From Bradyrhizobium canariense (GTDB lineage Bacteria; Pseudomonadota; Alphaproteobacteria; Rhizobiales; Xanthobacteraceae), in assembly GCF_018130465.1 (NCBI RefSeq), contig NZ_JAFCKJ010000001.1, forward strand, positions 186,001 to 250,000: a stretch of DNA of 64,000 bases, given 5' to 3'. Positions within the stretch are counted from its first letter, which is position 1. Every line of letters starts with the position of its first letter. Of the stretch, positions 55,814-64,000 are shown in pieces. A model generated the notes under the pieces. That model made no database searches. It was not told where the DNA came from and was given only the letters and a program-made list of their open reading frames with translations. The translations under genes were made by a program, and so were the position numbers.

Positions 55814-55925
55814 CCCCAAGCCTTGCCGTCACCAAGCCTTTCCGTCACCAAGCCTTGCCATCACCAGGCCTTGCAACCACCAAGCCTTGCCACCGCCAAG
55901 CCTTATCGCCACCAAGCCTTGCAAA
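55814..55925. repeat. Tandem repeat of seven 16-bp units upstream of the cold-shock gene
   Basis: Units start at 55814, 55830, 55846, 55862, 55878, 55894 and 55910, with consensus CACCAAGCCTTGCCAC. CAAGCCTT is invariant in most. The array is exact in length (7 x 16 = 112) with no interruptions, typical of a copy-number-variable minisatellite. It ends 154 bases before the cspA-like start. Confidence 0.85.
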
Positions 55926-56079
55926 TGAGGAAGATGTGGTATACAGCTGGAGCTGTTCGTTCAGCCGCTGTGCCTTGTTGAATGCGCCCGCGGGCTCCTT
56001 TTCCATAGACATCGACGAATAGAATTTGTTCTGCGTGACGATCACGCGGAACCTGCGCGTATGCGCTTTGGAGAAGAAA

Positions 56080-56289
56080 ATGACGACAGGTACTGTGAAG
56101 TGGTTTAACGGCCAGAAGGGCTTTGGATTCATTCAGCCGAACGACGGCGGCAGCGATGTGTTCGTTCACATCAGCGCAGTCGAGCGGGCTGGTCTTGCGG
56201 GTCTCGCCGAGGGCCAAAAGGTCAACTTCGAGCTCAAGACCGACAAGATGCGGGGCAAGGTCAGCGCAGAGAATCTCTCGCTCGCCTAA
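56080..56289 (+). CDS. Cold-shock domain protein (CspA family)
   Basis: 69 residues, a single five-stranded OB-fold. The RNA-binding motifs RNP1 (KGFGFI) and RNP2 (VFVHI) are intact, and [15 protein letters not shown] is the canonical start. GGAGAAG lies 6 bases before ATG 56080. A long leader with a tandem repeat lies upstream; csp mRNAs commonly have long structured leaders. It acts as an RNA chaperone in the cytoplasm. Two hairpins follow the stop. Confidence 0.96.
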   Translation: MTTGTVKWFNGQKGFGFIQPNDGGSDVFVHISAVERAGLAGLAEGQKVNFELKTDKMRGKVSAENLSLA

Positions 56290-56298
56290 AGCCTTGGT

Positions 56299-56363
56299 GC
56301 CGTTTCACGGATGTACTGAAACGGCCATGCTACCCGCTCGATCCCAGGATTGAGCGGGTTTTG
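56299..56363 (+). terminator. Double hairpin, the second a rho-independent terminator
   Basis: Hairpin 1 is GCCGTTTCA/TGAAACGGC (9 bp, 56299-56325). Hairpin 2 is ACCCGCTC/GAGCGGGT (8 bp, 56332-56359), followed by TTT. The next ORF starts 24 bases on, so read-through would be needed for co-transcription. Confidence 0.8.
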
Positions 56364-56386
56364 TCCGTTGTAGAGCAGGGTGAACA

Positions 56387-56629
56387 ATGAGCGCCAGGAA
56401 ATCGGCCGAACCGTCACCTGAAAGCATCGCGCGCTCCAATCGTCAGCGTTTGGCTGCCGAAGAAGGTGTGCGAGCCATGGCGGATGCCGAAAGGCAAGCC
56501 GTCGATGTTCGCAAGAACATGGCGCGGCTTCGAGAGCTGCGCAAAGCCAAGGAAGCGGCCGACGCAACCCTTCAAGCATCGTTGCCGGCGCCCGCCCCGA
56601 CGAAGCGCAAGAAGAAGGTGACGCCATAG
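56387..56629 (+). CDS. Small basic hypothetical protein
   Basis: 80 residues, highly charged and helical (SIARSNRQRLAAEEGVRAMADAERQA, KNMARLRELRKAKEAAD), ending in a Lys-rich tail (TKRKKKVTP). It may bind nucleic acid or be a short coiled coil. It follows the cold-shock gene after a terminator. It is not recognised by name. Confidence 0.6.
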   Translation: MSARKSAEPSPESIARSNRQRLAAEEGVRAMADAERQAVDVRKNMARLRELRKAKEAADATLQASLPAPAPTKRKKKVTP

Positions 56630-56761
56630 CCGCCTTCCATAGCGCCGACGACAATCTGGAGAGGGCCGGTCACATGCCAAAGAGCGCTGGTCGTGCCTAG
56701 AGTTAAGTCGGACAGCGGTGGCACCATCACCTTCTTTCTCGCGCTTGGCGCGGGCCGACAG

Positions 56762-56908
56762 ATGTGCCGTCTTGCGACGACATTTCTGACGCAGAAGCAG
56801 GCGTTCAGCTATCTTCACAAGAACCGGACCGCATTCGAGCGCATGGCGCGGGCGCAGCTGGCTTCGGGGGCAGTCGAGGACGGGATCGTCGTGCTATCGA
56901 TGCTATAG
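56762..56908 (+). CDS. Small hypothetical protein
   Basis: 48 residues from ATG 56762 (MCRLATTFLTQKQAFSYL); a GTG at 56693 would add 23 residues with a less protein-like start. It contains HKNRTAFERMARAQLASGAVEDGIVVL, a helical block which, from memory, recurs in short Bradyrhizobium proteins. No clear ribosome binding site was seen. The function is unknown. Confidence 0.5.
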   Translation: MCRLATTFLTQKQAFSYLHKNRTAFERMARAQLASGAVEDGIVVLSML

Positions 56909-56966
56909 ATCAGGCGCGGATTCGGCGCCGCGCCTTCAGCGTGATCGGAGTCTGGTACCGACGCTC

Positions 56967-57149
56967 TTACTCGGAGCTGCTTCCCGGCTTCGCCTCCCGG
57001 GCCAATCGCTCCGCTTTCAGCCGCTCACGATTCTCGTTGAAGGAGTTCTGATCCTTCGCATAGTCATTCATCGGCTTCTGCGTTTTCGCAGGCTTGAACG
57101 CCTTGTCGGCTTCACGCTTGGCGCGATCAGGGGATTTATCTTTCAACAT
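56967..57149 (-). CDS. Small charged hypothetical protein
   Basis: 60 residues from ATG 57149 (MLKDKSPDRAKREADKAF), with GAGGG about 7 bases upstream; the longer start lacks this. It is very rich in Lys, Arg, Glu and Ala, helical, with a central PMNDYAKDQNSFNENRERL. It is probably disordered or coiled-coil; short proteins of this kind recur in Bradyrhizobium, from memory. The function is unknown. Confidence 0.65.
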   Translation of the reverse strand: MLKDKSPDRAKREADKAFKPAKTQKPMNDYAKDQNSFNENRERLKAERLAREAKPGSSSE

Positions 57150-57439
57150 TTTCGCCCTCAATTTGATCAACGAGCGTGGTCCTGACGAGTGCCGGACGCG
57201 ACGCCTCCCGTGCCTGAGCTGAAAGGGTCGACTTGCCAGAAGGCGGCCAATTCTTCAGCGTGGGGCAAGTCTTTGCGAGGTGCGCTGCACTCGCTGTGGA
57301 GACGGCATGCTCGCATTTCCGGGAGCACGCCGGTCGAGGGAGTAACGGCCGGCCACCGCATCTGTTCCTCGCGAACCAATCTTTAATCCAGCCTTGGCGG
57401 CGCGGCAAGCGTGCGATGCAGCCCTTCGCCCGCCAACAA
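57150..57439. other. Gene-free spacer
   Basis: Nothing was recognised here. Short open frames in both directions lack protein-like composition and ribosome binding sites. The spacer ends at the frc terminator. Confidence 0.5.
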
Positions 57440-57465
57440 AAAGGCCGCCGAAGCCGGCGGCCTTT
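57440..57465. terminator. Terminator of the oxc-frc transcript
   Basis: An 11-bp perfect stem AAAGGCCGCCG/CGGCGGCCTTT with loop AAGC. On the minus strand it is followed by TTTTTG. It starts 22 bases after the frc stop. Confidence 0.88.
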
Positions 57466-57486
57466 CGCGTTGTGAGATAAGTCCGC

Positions 57487-58764
57487 TTACTCCGCGGCCT
57501 GCTTCTGCGGCGGGTCGAGCGCGCCGGACTTGTGGATATCGGCGACCTGGTGGTCGCTGAAGCCGAGCACCGAGCGCAGGATCTCGTCGGTGTGCTCTCC
57601 GAGCAGCGGGGACCGCTCCACGTCGCTCGGGGAATCCGACAGCTTGATCGGGTTGCCGACCGAGATGTACTTGCCGCGGGTGGGGTGGTCGACCTCGACC
57701 ACGGTACCGGTCGCGCGCAGCGACTGGTCCTCGGCGATCTCCTTCATCGACAGGATCGGGCCGCAGGGGATGTCGTCCTTGTTGAGGATTTCCATCGCCT
57801 CGAACTTCGTCTTCGTCATCGTCCACTGTTCGATGCGGCCGAAGATCTCGTTGAGACGCGGCAGGCGGACGGCGGGCTTGGCGTAGTTCGGATCGGTCTT
57901 CCAGGTCGGCTCGCCGATCACGTCGCAGATCTTCTCCCAGACCGGGGCCTGGGTGATGAAGTAGATGTAGGCGTTGGGATCGGTCTCCCAGCCCTTGCAC
58001 TTCAGGATGCGGCCGGGTTGGCCGCCCCCGGAATCGTTGCCGGCACGCGGCACGGCATCGCCGAACGGAATGCCTTCGCCGAACTGGCTGTATTCCTTCA
58101 GCGGGCCGTGGGCGAGGCGCTGCTGGTCGCGCAGTTTGACGCGCGCGAGGTTGAGCACGCCGTCCTGCATCGCAGCCGTCACCTTCTGGCCCTTGCCGGA
58201 ATGGGTGCGCTGATAGAGTGCGGTGACGATGCCGAGTGCCAGATGCAGACCGGTGCCGCTGTCGCCGATCTGCGCGCCGGTGACGAGCGGCAGGCCGTCG
58301 CGGAAGCCGGTGGTGGAGGCGGCGCCGCCGGTGCACTGCGCGACGTTCTCATAGACCTTGCAGTCTTCGTACGGTCCGGGACCAAAGCCCTTGATCGAGG
58401 CCACGATCATCTTCGGGTTGATCGCCTGGATCTTCTCCCAGGGGAAGCCCATGCGGTCGAGCACGCCGGGACCGAAGTTCTCGACCAGCACGTCGCACTT
58501 CTTGATCAGCTCGGTGAGGACTTCCTTGCCCTTGGGGTTCTTGGTGTCCAGCGTGATCGAGCGCTTGTTGTGGTTGAGCATGGTGAAATACAGGCTGTCC
58601 ACGTTCGGGATGTCCTGCAGCTGGCCCCGGGTGATGTCACCCACGCCCGGACGTTCCACCTTGATCACGTCGGCGCCGAACCAGGCCAACAGCTGCGTGC
58701 AGGTCGGTCCGGACTGGACGTGGGTGAAGTCGAGAATGCGAACGCCCTCAAGCGCTTTGGTCAT
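57487..58764 (-). CDS. frc: Formyl-CoA:oxalate CoA-transferase
   Basis: 425 residues, the usual length. Frc moves CoA from formyl-CoA to oxalate, giving oxalyl-CoA and formate, as an interlocked dimer of the CAIB/BAIF class. The catalytic Asp is at residue 168 in [11 protein letters not shown]. Other family features are [13 protein letters not shown] at the start, [22 protein letters not shown] and [15 protein letters not shown] 58764 gives [10 protein letters not shown]; the longer frame adds 11 unlikely residues. It lies 64 bases downstream of oxc and ends the gntR-oxc-frc set. Confidence 0.97.
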   Translation of the reverse strand: MTKALEGVRILDFTHVQSGPTCTQLLAWFGADVIKVERPGVGDITRGQLQDIPNVDSLYFTMLNHNKRSITLDTKNPKGKEVLTELIKKCDVLVENFGPGVLDRMGFPWEKIQAINPKMIVASIKGFGPGPYEDCKVYENVAQCTGGAASTTGFRDGLPLVTGAQIGDSGTGLHLALGIVTALYQRTHSGKGQKVTAAMQDGVLNLARVKLRDQQRLAHGPLKEYSQFGEGIPFGDAVPRAGNDSGGGQPGRILKCKGWETDPNAYIYFITQAPVWEKICDVIGEPTWKTDPNYAKPAVRLPRLNEIFGRIEQWTMTKTKFEAMEILNKDDIPCGPILSMKEIAEDQSLRATGTVVEVDHPTRGKYISVGNPIKLSDSPSDVERSPLLGEHTDEILRSVLGFSDHQVADIHKSGALDPPQKQAAE

Positions 58765-58828
58765 CGTGTTGCTCCGTACTCTGTCTGCCCCTGCCAACCG
58801 CAGGGAATAAAGGGTTGAAGGGGAGGAC

Positions 58829-60562
58829 TTACTTTTTCTTCTGAAGAACGCTCTGCGGATTGAGGTTGCCGATGCGGCCGCTCTCGGAACCTGCAGCCGG
58901 ATCGATCACCGCGTTGATGAGCGTCGGCTTGCCCGAGGCCATCGCCTCGTTGACAGCGCGCTTGAGCTCGTCCGGCGAGGTTGCGTTCACGCCGACGCCG
59001 CCGAAGGCTTCCATCATCTTGTCGTAGCGTGCGCCCTTGACGAACACCGTCGTTGCCGGATCGGCGTTGACGCTGTTGACGTCGGTGCCGCGATAGATGC
59101 CGTCATTGTTGAAGATGACGATGCAGATCGGAAGGTTGTAGCGGCAGATGGTCTCGACCTCCATGCCGGAGAAGCCGAAGGCCGAGTCGCCTTCCACCGC
59201 CAGCACCGGATGGCCGGTCTCGAGCGTCGCCGCGATCGCCTGGCCCATGCCGATGCCCATCACGCCCCAGGTGCCGACGTCGAGACGCTTGCGCGGCTTG
59301 TACATGTCGATGACGCCGCGGGCGAGGTCGAGCGTGTTGGCGCCCTCGTTGACGAGGATCGCCTCGGGATGATCCTTGATGACGTTCTTCAGCACGCCGA
59401 GCGCGCCGTGATAGTCCATCGGCGATTTGTTGTTCATGAGCTTCGGCGCCATCTTGGCGACGTTCTCGTCGCGCTTGGACACGATCGCCTTGGTCCATTC
59501 GGCCGGCGGGGCGGTCCAGCCCGCACCGATCGCCTGATTGAAGGCCGAGACGACCGAGCCGATGTCGCCGACGACGGGCGCGACGATCTCGACGTTGGAG
59601 TCCATTTCCCTGGGTTCGATGTCGACCTGGATGAACTTCTTGGGCGCTTCGCCCCAGTTCTTGCCCTTGCCGTGCGAGAGCAGCCAGTTCAGCCGGGCGC
59701 CGATCAGCAGCACGACGTCGGATTCCTTCAGCACCGTCGAGCGGGCAGCGCCTGCGCACTGCGGATGCGTGTCGGAGAGGAGGCCCTTGGCCATGCTCAT
59801 CGGCAGGAAGGGGATGCCGCTCTTCTCGACGAAGGTTTTGATCTCCTCGTCGGCCTGCGCGTAGGCCGCGCCCTTGCCGAGGATGATGAGCGGACGTTTT
59901 GCGCTCTTCAAAACATCAAGCGCGCGCTTGATCGAAGCGGGCGAGGGGATCTGCGCGGGAGCCGCGTCAATCACCTTGACCAGCGACTTCTGGCCGGCAT
60001 CGGCGTTCATCACCTGGCCGAACAGTTTTGCCGGCAGGTCGAGATAGACGCCGCCCGGACGGCCGGAGACGGCGGCACGGATGGCGCGGGCCAGACCGAT
60101 GCCGATGTCCTGGGCGTGCAGCACGCGATAGGCTGCCTTGCACAGCGGCTTGGCGATCGCGAGCTGGTCCATCTCTTCGTAGTCGCCCTGCTGGAGGTCG
60201 ACGATCTCGCGCTCGGAGGAGCCCGAGATCAGGATCATCGGGTAGCAGTTGGTGGTGGCGTGCGCGAGCGCGGTGAGACCGTTGAGGAAGCCGGGCGCGG
60301 AGACGGTGAGGCAGATGCCGGGCTTCTTGGTGAGGTAGCCGGCGATGCCCGCCGCATAACCGGCGTTCTGCTCGTGGCGGAACGAGATCATGCGAATACC
60401 GGCCGCCTGTGCCATGCGGCCCAAATCCGTGATCGGGATGCCCGGCACATTATAAATGGTGGTGATGCCGTTCAGTTTGAGCGCGTCGATGACGAGGTGA
60501 AAACCATCCGTCAGTTCCTGCTCGGTGCCCGGTGCTTCGGACTTGGTCGCGGTATTCAGCAT
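58829..60562 (-). CDS. oxc: Oxalyl-CoA decarboxylase
   Basis: 577 residues. This thiamine-diphosphate enzyme turns oxalyl-CoA into formyl-CoA and CO2. The N-terminal domain has the cofactor-activating Glu64 in [11 protein letters not shown]. The C-terminal domain has the ThDP/Mg motif [21 protein letters not shown] leading to [11 protein letters not shown]. Length and gene partner separate it from acetolactate synthases. It lies 78 bases downstream of gntR on the same strand; no own operator was seen, so it is probably read from the gntR promoter. Confidence 0.97.
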   Translation of the reverse strand: MLNTATKSEAPGTEQELTDGFHLVIDALKLNGITTIYNVPGIPITDLGRMAQAAGIRMISFRHEQNAGYAAGIAGYLTKKPGICLTVSAPGFLNGLTALAHATTNCYPMILISGSSEREIVDLQQGDYEEMDQLAIAKPLCKAAYRVLHAQDIGIGLARAIRAAVSGRPGGVYLDLPAKLFGQVMNADAGQKSLVKVIDAAPAQIPSPASIKRALDVLKSAKRPLIILGKGAAYAQADEEIKTFVEKSGIPFLPMSMAKGLLSDTHPQCAGAARSTVLKESDVVLLIGARLNWLLSHGKGKNWGEAPKKFIQVDIEPREMDSNVEIVAPVVGDIGSVVSAFNQAIGAGWTAPPAEWTKAIVSKRDENVAKMAPKLMNNKSPMDYHGALGVLKNVIKDHPEAILVNEGANTLDLARGVIDMYKPRKRLDVGTWGVMGIGMGQAIAATLETGHPVLAVEGDSAFGFSGMEVETICRYNLPICIVIFNNDGIYRGTDVNSVNADPATTVFVKGARYDKMMEAFGGVGVNATSPDELKRAVNEAMASGKPTLINAVIDPAAGSESGRIGNLNPQSVLQKKK

Positions 60563-60640
60563 GGGCCTTATCTCCCTGGTCTCAAGGTGCCGTTTCAGGC
60601 TTTGGGGGCGATGCCTCGCCCTTCTGGTGAACGTTGCTAG

Positions 60641-61369
60641 TTAGAAGAGTTCCTGACCGTGCGCTTCGACGTAAGCGGCAAGGCCAAGCGTGTGGTCGCG
60701 GGCGCGCTTCTCGGCGAGTTCGGTGTCGCGCGCTTCCAGTGCTTCAATCATGCCGAGATGCTCGGGTAGCGAAGTCGCGGTGCGGTCCTTACGTCCGATG
60801 GTCAGCTGGCGGTAGCCGCGCACGTGCAGCAGGAGGTCGTTGGTGAGATCGACCAGCACCGGCGATTCCGACAGCGAGATCAGCGCCTGATGGAAGGCGA
60901 TGTTGGCGCGCGAATATTCCTCGACGTGATCCTCGGGCAGGCGGTCCTTGCCAAAATCCTTGAAGTAGTCGCGCAGCGCCGTGATGTCTTTCTTGCGCGC
61001 TGTGGTGGTGATGAGGCGGGCCGCCATGCTCTCCAGCGCCGCCCAGGCGCGGATCATGTCGACGATCTCGCTCTTGGTCCTTCGCACCACCATGATGCCG
61101 CGGCGCGGAACCGTCTTCACGAAACCGTCCTGCTCGAGCATCGCGATGGCTTCGCGGATCGGCGTGCGGCTCACGCCCAGGCGTTCGGACAGCGCGCGCT
61201 CGTCGAGCATCACCGGCTCGGGCGTCGAGTAGATGTCCATCTTGAGGATGGCTTCCTTCAAGGCGTCATACGCCTTGTTCTTGAAGCTGCTCTCCGGGGC
61301 AATACGAACGATTGCGATATCTGCCTCGGCCATGTTCGGCAACGCCTTGGTTGGTTTCCGCAGTGACAC
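60641..61369 (-). CDS. GntR-family regulator, FadR subfamily
   Basis: 242 residues from GTG 61369, which has GGAGGAG 7 bases upstream. The winged helix (about 28-96) contains LDERALSERLGVSRTPIREAIAMLEQDGFV and RRGIMVV. The C-terminal FCD helical domain (about 104-230) carries NIAFHQALI and EHLGMIEALEARD, with the His/Asp residues that usually bind a metal and a carboxylate ligand. It is divergent from the acyl-CoA synthetase gene and upstream of oxc and frc. A matching operator lies 57 bases upstream of its own start. The likely ligand is oxalate, oxalyl-CoA or formyl-CoA. Confidence 0.93.
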   Translation of the reverse strand: MSLRKPTKALPNMAEADIAIVRIAPESSFKNKAYDALKEAILKMDIYSTPEPVMLDERALSERLGVSRTPIREAIAMLEQDGFVKTVPRRGIMVVRRTKSEIVDMIRAWAALESMAARLITTTARKKDITALRDYFKDFGKDRLPEDHVEEYSRANIAFHQALISLSESPVLVDLTNDLLLHVRGYRQLTIGRKDRTATSLPEHLGMIEALEARDTELAEKRARDHTLGLAAYVEAHGQELF

Positions 61370-61425
61370 GACGAATCTCCTCCAGTGGGAGTCGTCTTTT
61401 ACAGGAATATTAACCGGAAAGTTTT

Positions 61426-61442
61426 TGGCATACCAAATACCA
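61426..61442. promoter_or_regulatory. Predicted GntR operator, gntR-oxc-frc
   Basis: TGGCATACCAAATACCA is an exact match to TGGYAT-N5-ATRCCA. It lies 57 bases upstream of the gntR start. Confidence 0.75.
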
Positions 61443-61506
61443 GTATGTCAAGCTGCCTATTTTTTGCAGCGTTCTAAGCTGCGCTGCAGCTTGACAAGTT
61501 GGCTTC

Positions 61507-61523
61507 TGGCATACCAAATGCCA
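61507..61523. promoter_or_regulatory. Predicted GntR operator, acyl-CoA synthetase
   Basis: TGGCATACCAAATGCCA is an exact match and has the same central five bases as the site at 61426. It lies 161 bases upstream of the synthetase start, 81 bp from the other site. Confidence 0.75.
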
Positions 61524-61683
61524 TCGCCAGCCATTTTTGATCCAAGCCGGCGGAGTAATCTCGGCTTTATGCCACTCCGTTGCGCGACATGGAACAGAGC
61601 GCGGCGAATGGAAAGCATCACGGGCAGCCGCAACACGCGCGCGCTTTGAGAACGCAAAGAACCAAGGTCAAGGGAGAAGCCAC

Positions 61684-63813
61684 ATGTCCAATTCCAAAGA
61701 TGCCGTCCGCAAGGTGCTTGACCAGGTCAAGGCGGACAACCGCACCAGCCTGACCGCGCCGGAAGGCAAGCTGGTCTGCGACGCCTACGGCATTCCGGTG
61801 CCGAAGGAGGGTGTGGCGAAGTCGGCCGGCGAGGCCGGCAAGATGGCCTCCTCGATGGGCTTCCCGGTGGTGATGAAAATCGTCTCGCCGGACATTCTCC
61901 ACAAGACCGAAGCCGGCGGCGTCATCGTCGGCCTCAAGACGGCCGAAGACGCCGAGAAGGCCTACGAGACGATCCTTTCCAACGCCATGAAGTACAAGTC
62001 CGATGCCAAGATCGAGGGCGTCCAGGTGCAGCAGATGCTGGCCGGCGGCACCGAAGTGATCGTCGGCTCGATCACCGACGCCTCGTTCGGCAAGCTGGTT
62101 GCCTTCGGCCTCGGCGGCGTGCTGGTCGAAGTCCTGAAGGACATCACCTTCCGCCTCGCGCCCGCGACCAAGCAAGACGCGCTGTCGATGCTCGACGGCA
62201 TCCAGGCGCATGAGATTTTGAAGGGCGTTCGCGGCGGCGAGCCGGTGAACCGCACGGCGCTTGCGGATGTCATCGTCAAGGTCTCGCAGCTCGTCACCGA
62301 TTTCCCGGAGATCGTCGAGCTCGACCTCAACCCGGTGTTCGCGACGGCCAAGGACGCGATCGCCGCCGACGTCCGCATCGTCGTCGACTTCGCTTACGTG
62401 CCCAAGCCGAAGCCGCGCCCGACCGAAGAGATTGTCGCGGCCATGAGCCGCATCATGCAGCCGAAGGCGGTTGCCGTGGTCGGCGCTTCGGCCGAAGACG
62501 GCAAGATCGGCAATTCCGTGATGAAGAACCTCATCAACGGCGGTTACAAGGGCGACATCTACCCGATCCATCCCAAGGCCGCCGAGATCCTCGGCTACAA
62601 GGCGTATAAGAGCGTCAAGGACGTGCCCGGCGTGATCGACACCGCGGTGTTCGCAATTCCCGCGAAGTTCGTGGCCGCAGCGCTCACCGAATGCGGCGAG
62701 AAGAAAATTCCCGGCGCGGTTCTGATCCCGTCGGGCTTCGCGGAAGCCGGCGCGCCGGAGCTCCAGGCCGAGATCGTCGAAGTCGGCAAGAAGTACGACA
62801 TCCGCCTGATGGGACCGAACATCTACGGCTTCTATTATACGCCTGCCAATCTCTGCGCGACCTTCTGCACCGCCTATGACGTCAAGGGCCACGCGGCGCT
62901 GTCCTCGCAGTCGGGCGGCATCGGCATGGCCATCATCGGCTTCTCCCGTTCGGCCAAGATGGGCGTGTCGGCGATCGTCGGCCTCGGCAACAAGTCCGAC
63001 ATCGACGAGGACGATCTGCTCGCCTTCTTCGAGCAGGACCCGAACACGAACCTGATCGCGCAGCACTGCGAAGACCTCAAGGACGGCCGCGCCTTTGCGG
63101 AAGCGGCAAAGCGCGTCTCCAAGAAAAAGCCGGTCATTGTGCTCAAGGCCGGCCGCACCTCGGCCGGTGCGAAGGCGGCCTCGTCGCACACCGGCGCGCT
63201 CGCCGGCAACGACAAGATCTACGAGGACGTCCTGGCGCAGTCCGGCGTGATCCGCGCCCGCTCGCTGCGGCAGTTGCTCGAGTTCGCGCGCGGCGTGCCG
63301 GTGCTGCCGACGCCGAAGGGCGAGAACGTGCTGATCATCACGGGTGCAGGCGGCTCGGGCGTGCTGCTGTCGGACTCCTGCGTCGACAACGGCCTGTCGC
63401 TGATGGCGATGCCGGCGGATCTCGATGCGGCCTTCCGCAAGTTCATCCCGCCGTTTGGCGCGGCCGGAAATCCCGTGGACATCACCGGCGGCGAGCCGCC
63501 GATCACCTACGTCAACACGGTGAAGCTCGGCCTGACCGACGAGCGCATCCATTCGCTGATCCTCGGCTACTGGCACACCATCGTGACGCCGCCGATGGTG
63601 TTCGCCCGCAACATGGTCGAGGTGAAGAAGGAGATGGAGGCCAAGGGCTTCGTCAAGCCGATCGTCGCCTCGCTCGCCGGCGACGTCGAGGTCGAGGAGG
63701 CCGCCGAATATCTCTACCAGAACGGCATCCCGGCCTATGCCTATTCGACCGAGCTGCCGGTCGAGGTCCTGGGCGCCAAGTACAAATGGGCGCGCGGGGC
63801 AGGGCTGCTCTGA
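61684..63813 (+). CDS. Acyl-CoA synthetase, ADP-forming type, fused subunits
   Basis: 709 residues from ATG 61684, with AGGGAGAAG upstream. The family makes acyl-CoA from acid, CoA and ATP, giving ADP and phosphate, or runs backward to form ATP. Domain order is an ATP-grasp (beta-like) domain first (about 1-235, with His73 in DILHKTEAGGV), then a CoA-binding Rossmann domain (about 250-375, PKAVAVVGASAEDGKIGNSV). A succinyl-CoA-ligase-like domain follows with the phosphorylated His502 in SSHTGALAG. Both phospho-transfer histidines are present, so it should be active. It is divergent from gntR with a perfect operator. The acid is probably oxalate or formate; this is inferred. Confidence 0.9.
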   Translation: MSNSKDAVRKVLDQVKADNRTSLTAPEGKLVCDAYGIPVPKEGVAKSAGEAGKMASSMGFPVVMKIVSPDILHKTEAGGVIVGLKTAEDAEKAYETILSNAMKYKSDAKIEGVQVQQMLAGGTEVIVGSITDASFGKLVAFGLGGVLVEVLKDITFRLAPATKQDALSMLDGIQAHEILKGVRGGEPVNRTALADVIVKVSQLVTDFPEIVELDLNPVFATAKDAIAADVRIVVDFAYVPKPKPRPTEEIVAAMSRIMQPKAVAVVGASAEDGKIGNSVMKNLINGGYKGDIYPIHPKAAEILGYKAYKSVKDVPGVIDTAVFAIPAKFVAAALTECGEKKIPGAVLIPSGFAEAGAPELQAEIVEVGKKYDIRLMGPNIYGFYYTPANLCATFCTAYDVKGHAALSSQSGGIGMAIIGFSRSAKMGVSAIVGLGNKSDIDEDDLLAFFEQDPNTNLIAQHCEDLKDGRAFAEAAKRVSKKKPVIVLKAGRTSAGAKAASSHTGALAGNDKIYEDVLAQSGVIRARSLRQLLEFARGVPVLPTPKGENVLIITGAGGSGVLLSDSCVDNGLSLMAMPADLDAAFRKFIPPFGAAGNPVDITGGEPPITYVNTVKLGLTDERIHSLILGYWHTIVTPPMVFARNMVEVKKEMEAKGFVKPIVASLAGDVEVEEAAEYLYQNGIPAYAYSTELPVEVLGAKYKWARGAGLL

Positions 63814-63827
63814 GCGTTATCATTCTT

Positions 63828-63927
63828 GTCATCCCGGGGCGATGCGCAGCATCGAACTCCAGTGCGCAATTGCGCACCTGAGGATCTCGAGATTCCGGGT
63901 TCGCGCTTACGCGCGCCCCGGAATGAC
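63828..63927. repeat. Palindromic intergenic repeat
   Basis: The outer arms GTCATCCCGGGGCG and CGCCCCGGAATGAC pair with one mismatch. A central 16-bp perfect palindrome GTGCGCAATTGCGCAC (63862-63877) adds another stem. It is a Rhizobiales-type element just after the synthetase stop. Confidence 0.75.
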
Positions 63928-64000
63928 GATAGCCAAAGCGGCAGGTCGCGATGGGCAAGAACGTGATCCGGCGCAAATCGCTCGAGCCCCGATCGTCATC

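Noticed and set aside
55609-55851. 80-codon minus-strand frame upstream of the AHSA1 gene
   Set aside because: It starts inside the 16-bp tandem repeat, has no ribosome binding site, and no recognisable family; not called.
55937-55953. TGGTATACAGCTGGAGC upstream of the cold-shock gene as a seventh GntR site
   Set aside because: The first half-site is perfect but the second half (TGGAGC) does not match ATRCCA; treated as chance.
57167-57379. 70-codon minus-strand frame before frc
   Set aside because: No ribosome binding site and no protein-like pattern.
61618-63576. Open frame of 652 codons antisense to the acyl-CoA synthetase
   Set aside because: Shadow of the high-GC gene; no domain and biased composition.
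63952-64000. ATG-started open frame running off the right edge (MGKNVIRRKS...)
   Set aside because: Only 16 codons are visible and the ribosome binding site is weak; a real gene may start here but it cannot be supported.

Overview
The window is GC-rich alphaproteobacterial chromosome. It most resembles Bradyrhizobium or a close relative. The reasons are the ccmI-ccmE-ccmF-ccmH (cycHJKL) operon followed by a Do-type protease, a two-component pair and glnE, the NAD-dependent fds formate dehydrogenase, an oxc/frc oxalate locus with OFA-family transporters, and palindromic intergenic repeats typical of Bradyrhizobiaceae. Genes are dense, many neighbours overlap by 1-4 bases, and nearly all long antisense ORFs are shadows of high-GC genes. 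No rRNA, tRNA, CRISPR array or complete insertion sequence was seen.

Layout. 1-6.4 kb: a partial nucleoside phosphorylase, then a glycan/lipid group (two polytopic membrane proteins, a GtrB-type glycosyltransferase, a methyltransferase). 6.7-9.1 kb: an orphan Flp pilin, Ku and small proteins. 9.3-13.4 kb: a FeuP/FeuQ-like two-component system and a conserved protein of unknown function. 13.5-17.7 kb: cytochrome c maturation. 17.8-26.4 kb: chemoreceptor, DegP-type protease, a second two-component system and glnE. 26.5-30 kb: a TetR-controlled group (SDR, Old Yellow Enzyme, hydrolase) with two matching palindromic operators and the remnant of a deleted oxidoreductase gene. 30-37.2 kb: formate dehydrogenase fdsGBA-fdhD-fdsD with a divergent LysR gene. 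37.2-43.3 kb: a PleC/DivJ-type kinase, a CDF transporter, a quinone oxidoreductase and a nitronate monooxygenase. 43.3-47.3 kb: a repeat-rich spacer, small exported proteins and a coiled-coil membrane protein. 47.6-63.8 kb: an oxalate-centred region, interrupted by an Hsp70-like protein, an AHSA1 protein, a cold-shock protein and small ORFs.

Main result. A FadR-type GntR gene (60641-61369) begins the gntR-oxc-frc gene order. I found six 17-bp sites of the form TGGYAT-N5-ATRCCA, some with one or two mismatches. They lie upstream of gntR, an ADP-forming acyl-CoA synthetase, two OFA-family transporters, a 45-residue microprotein and a CBS-domain protein that is followed by a ketopantoate-reductase-like/FAH gene pair. 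This predicts one oxalate regulon of about ten genes, including several with no known part in oxalate use. Oxalate would enter by an OFA carrier, be activated by Frc, be decarboxylated by Oxc to formyl-CoA, and leave as formate. Formate could be oxidised to CO2 with NADH production by FdsGBA, encoded about 21 kb away. The ADP-forming ligase could prime the CoA cycle or conserve thioester energy as ATP.
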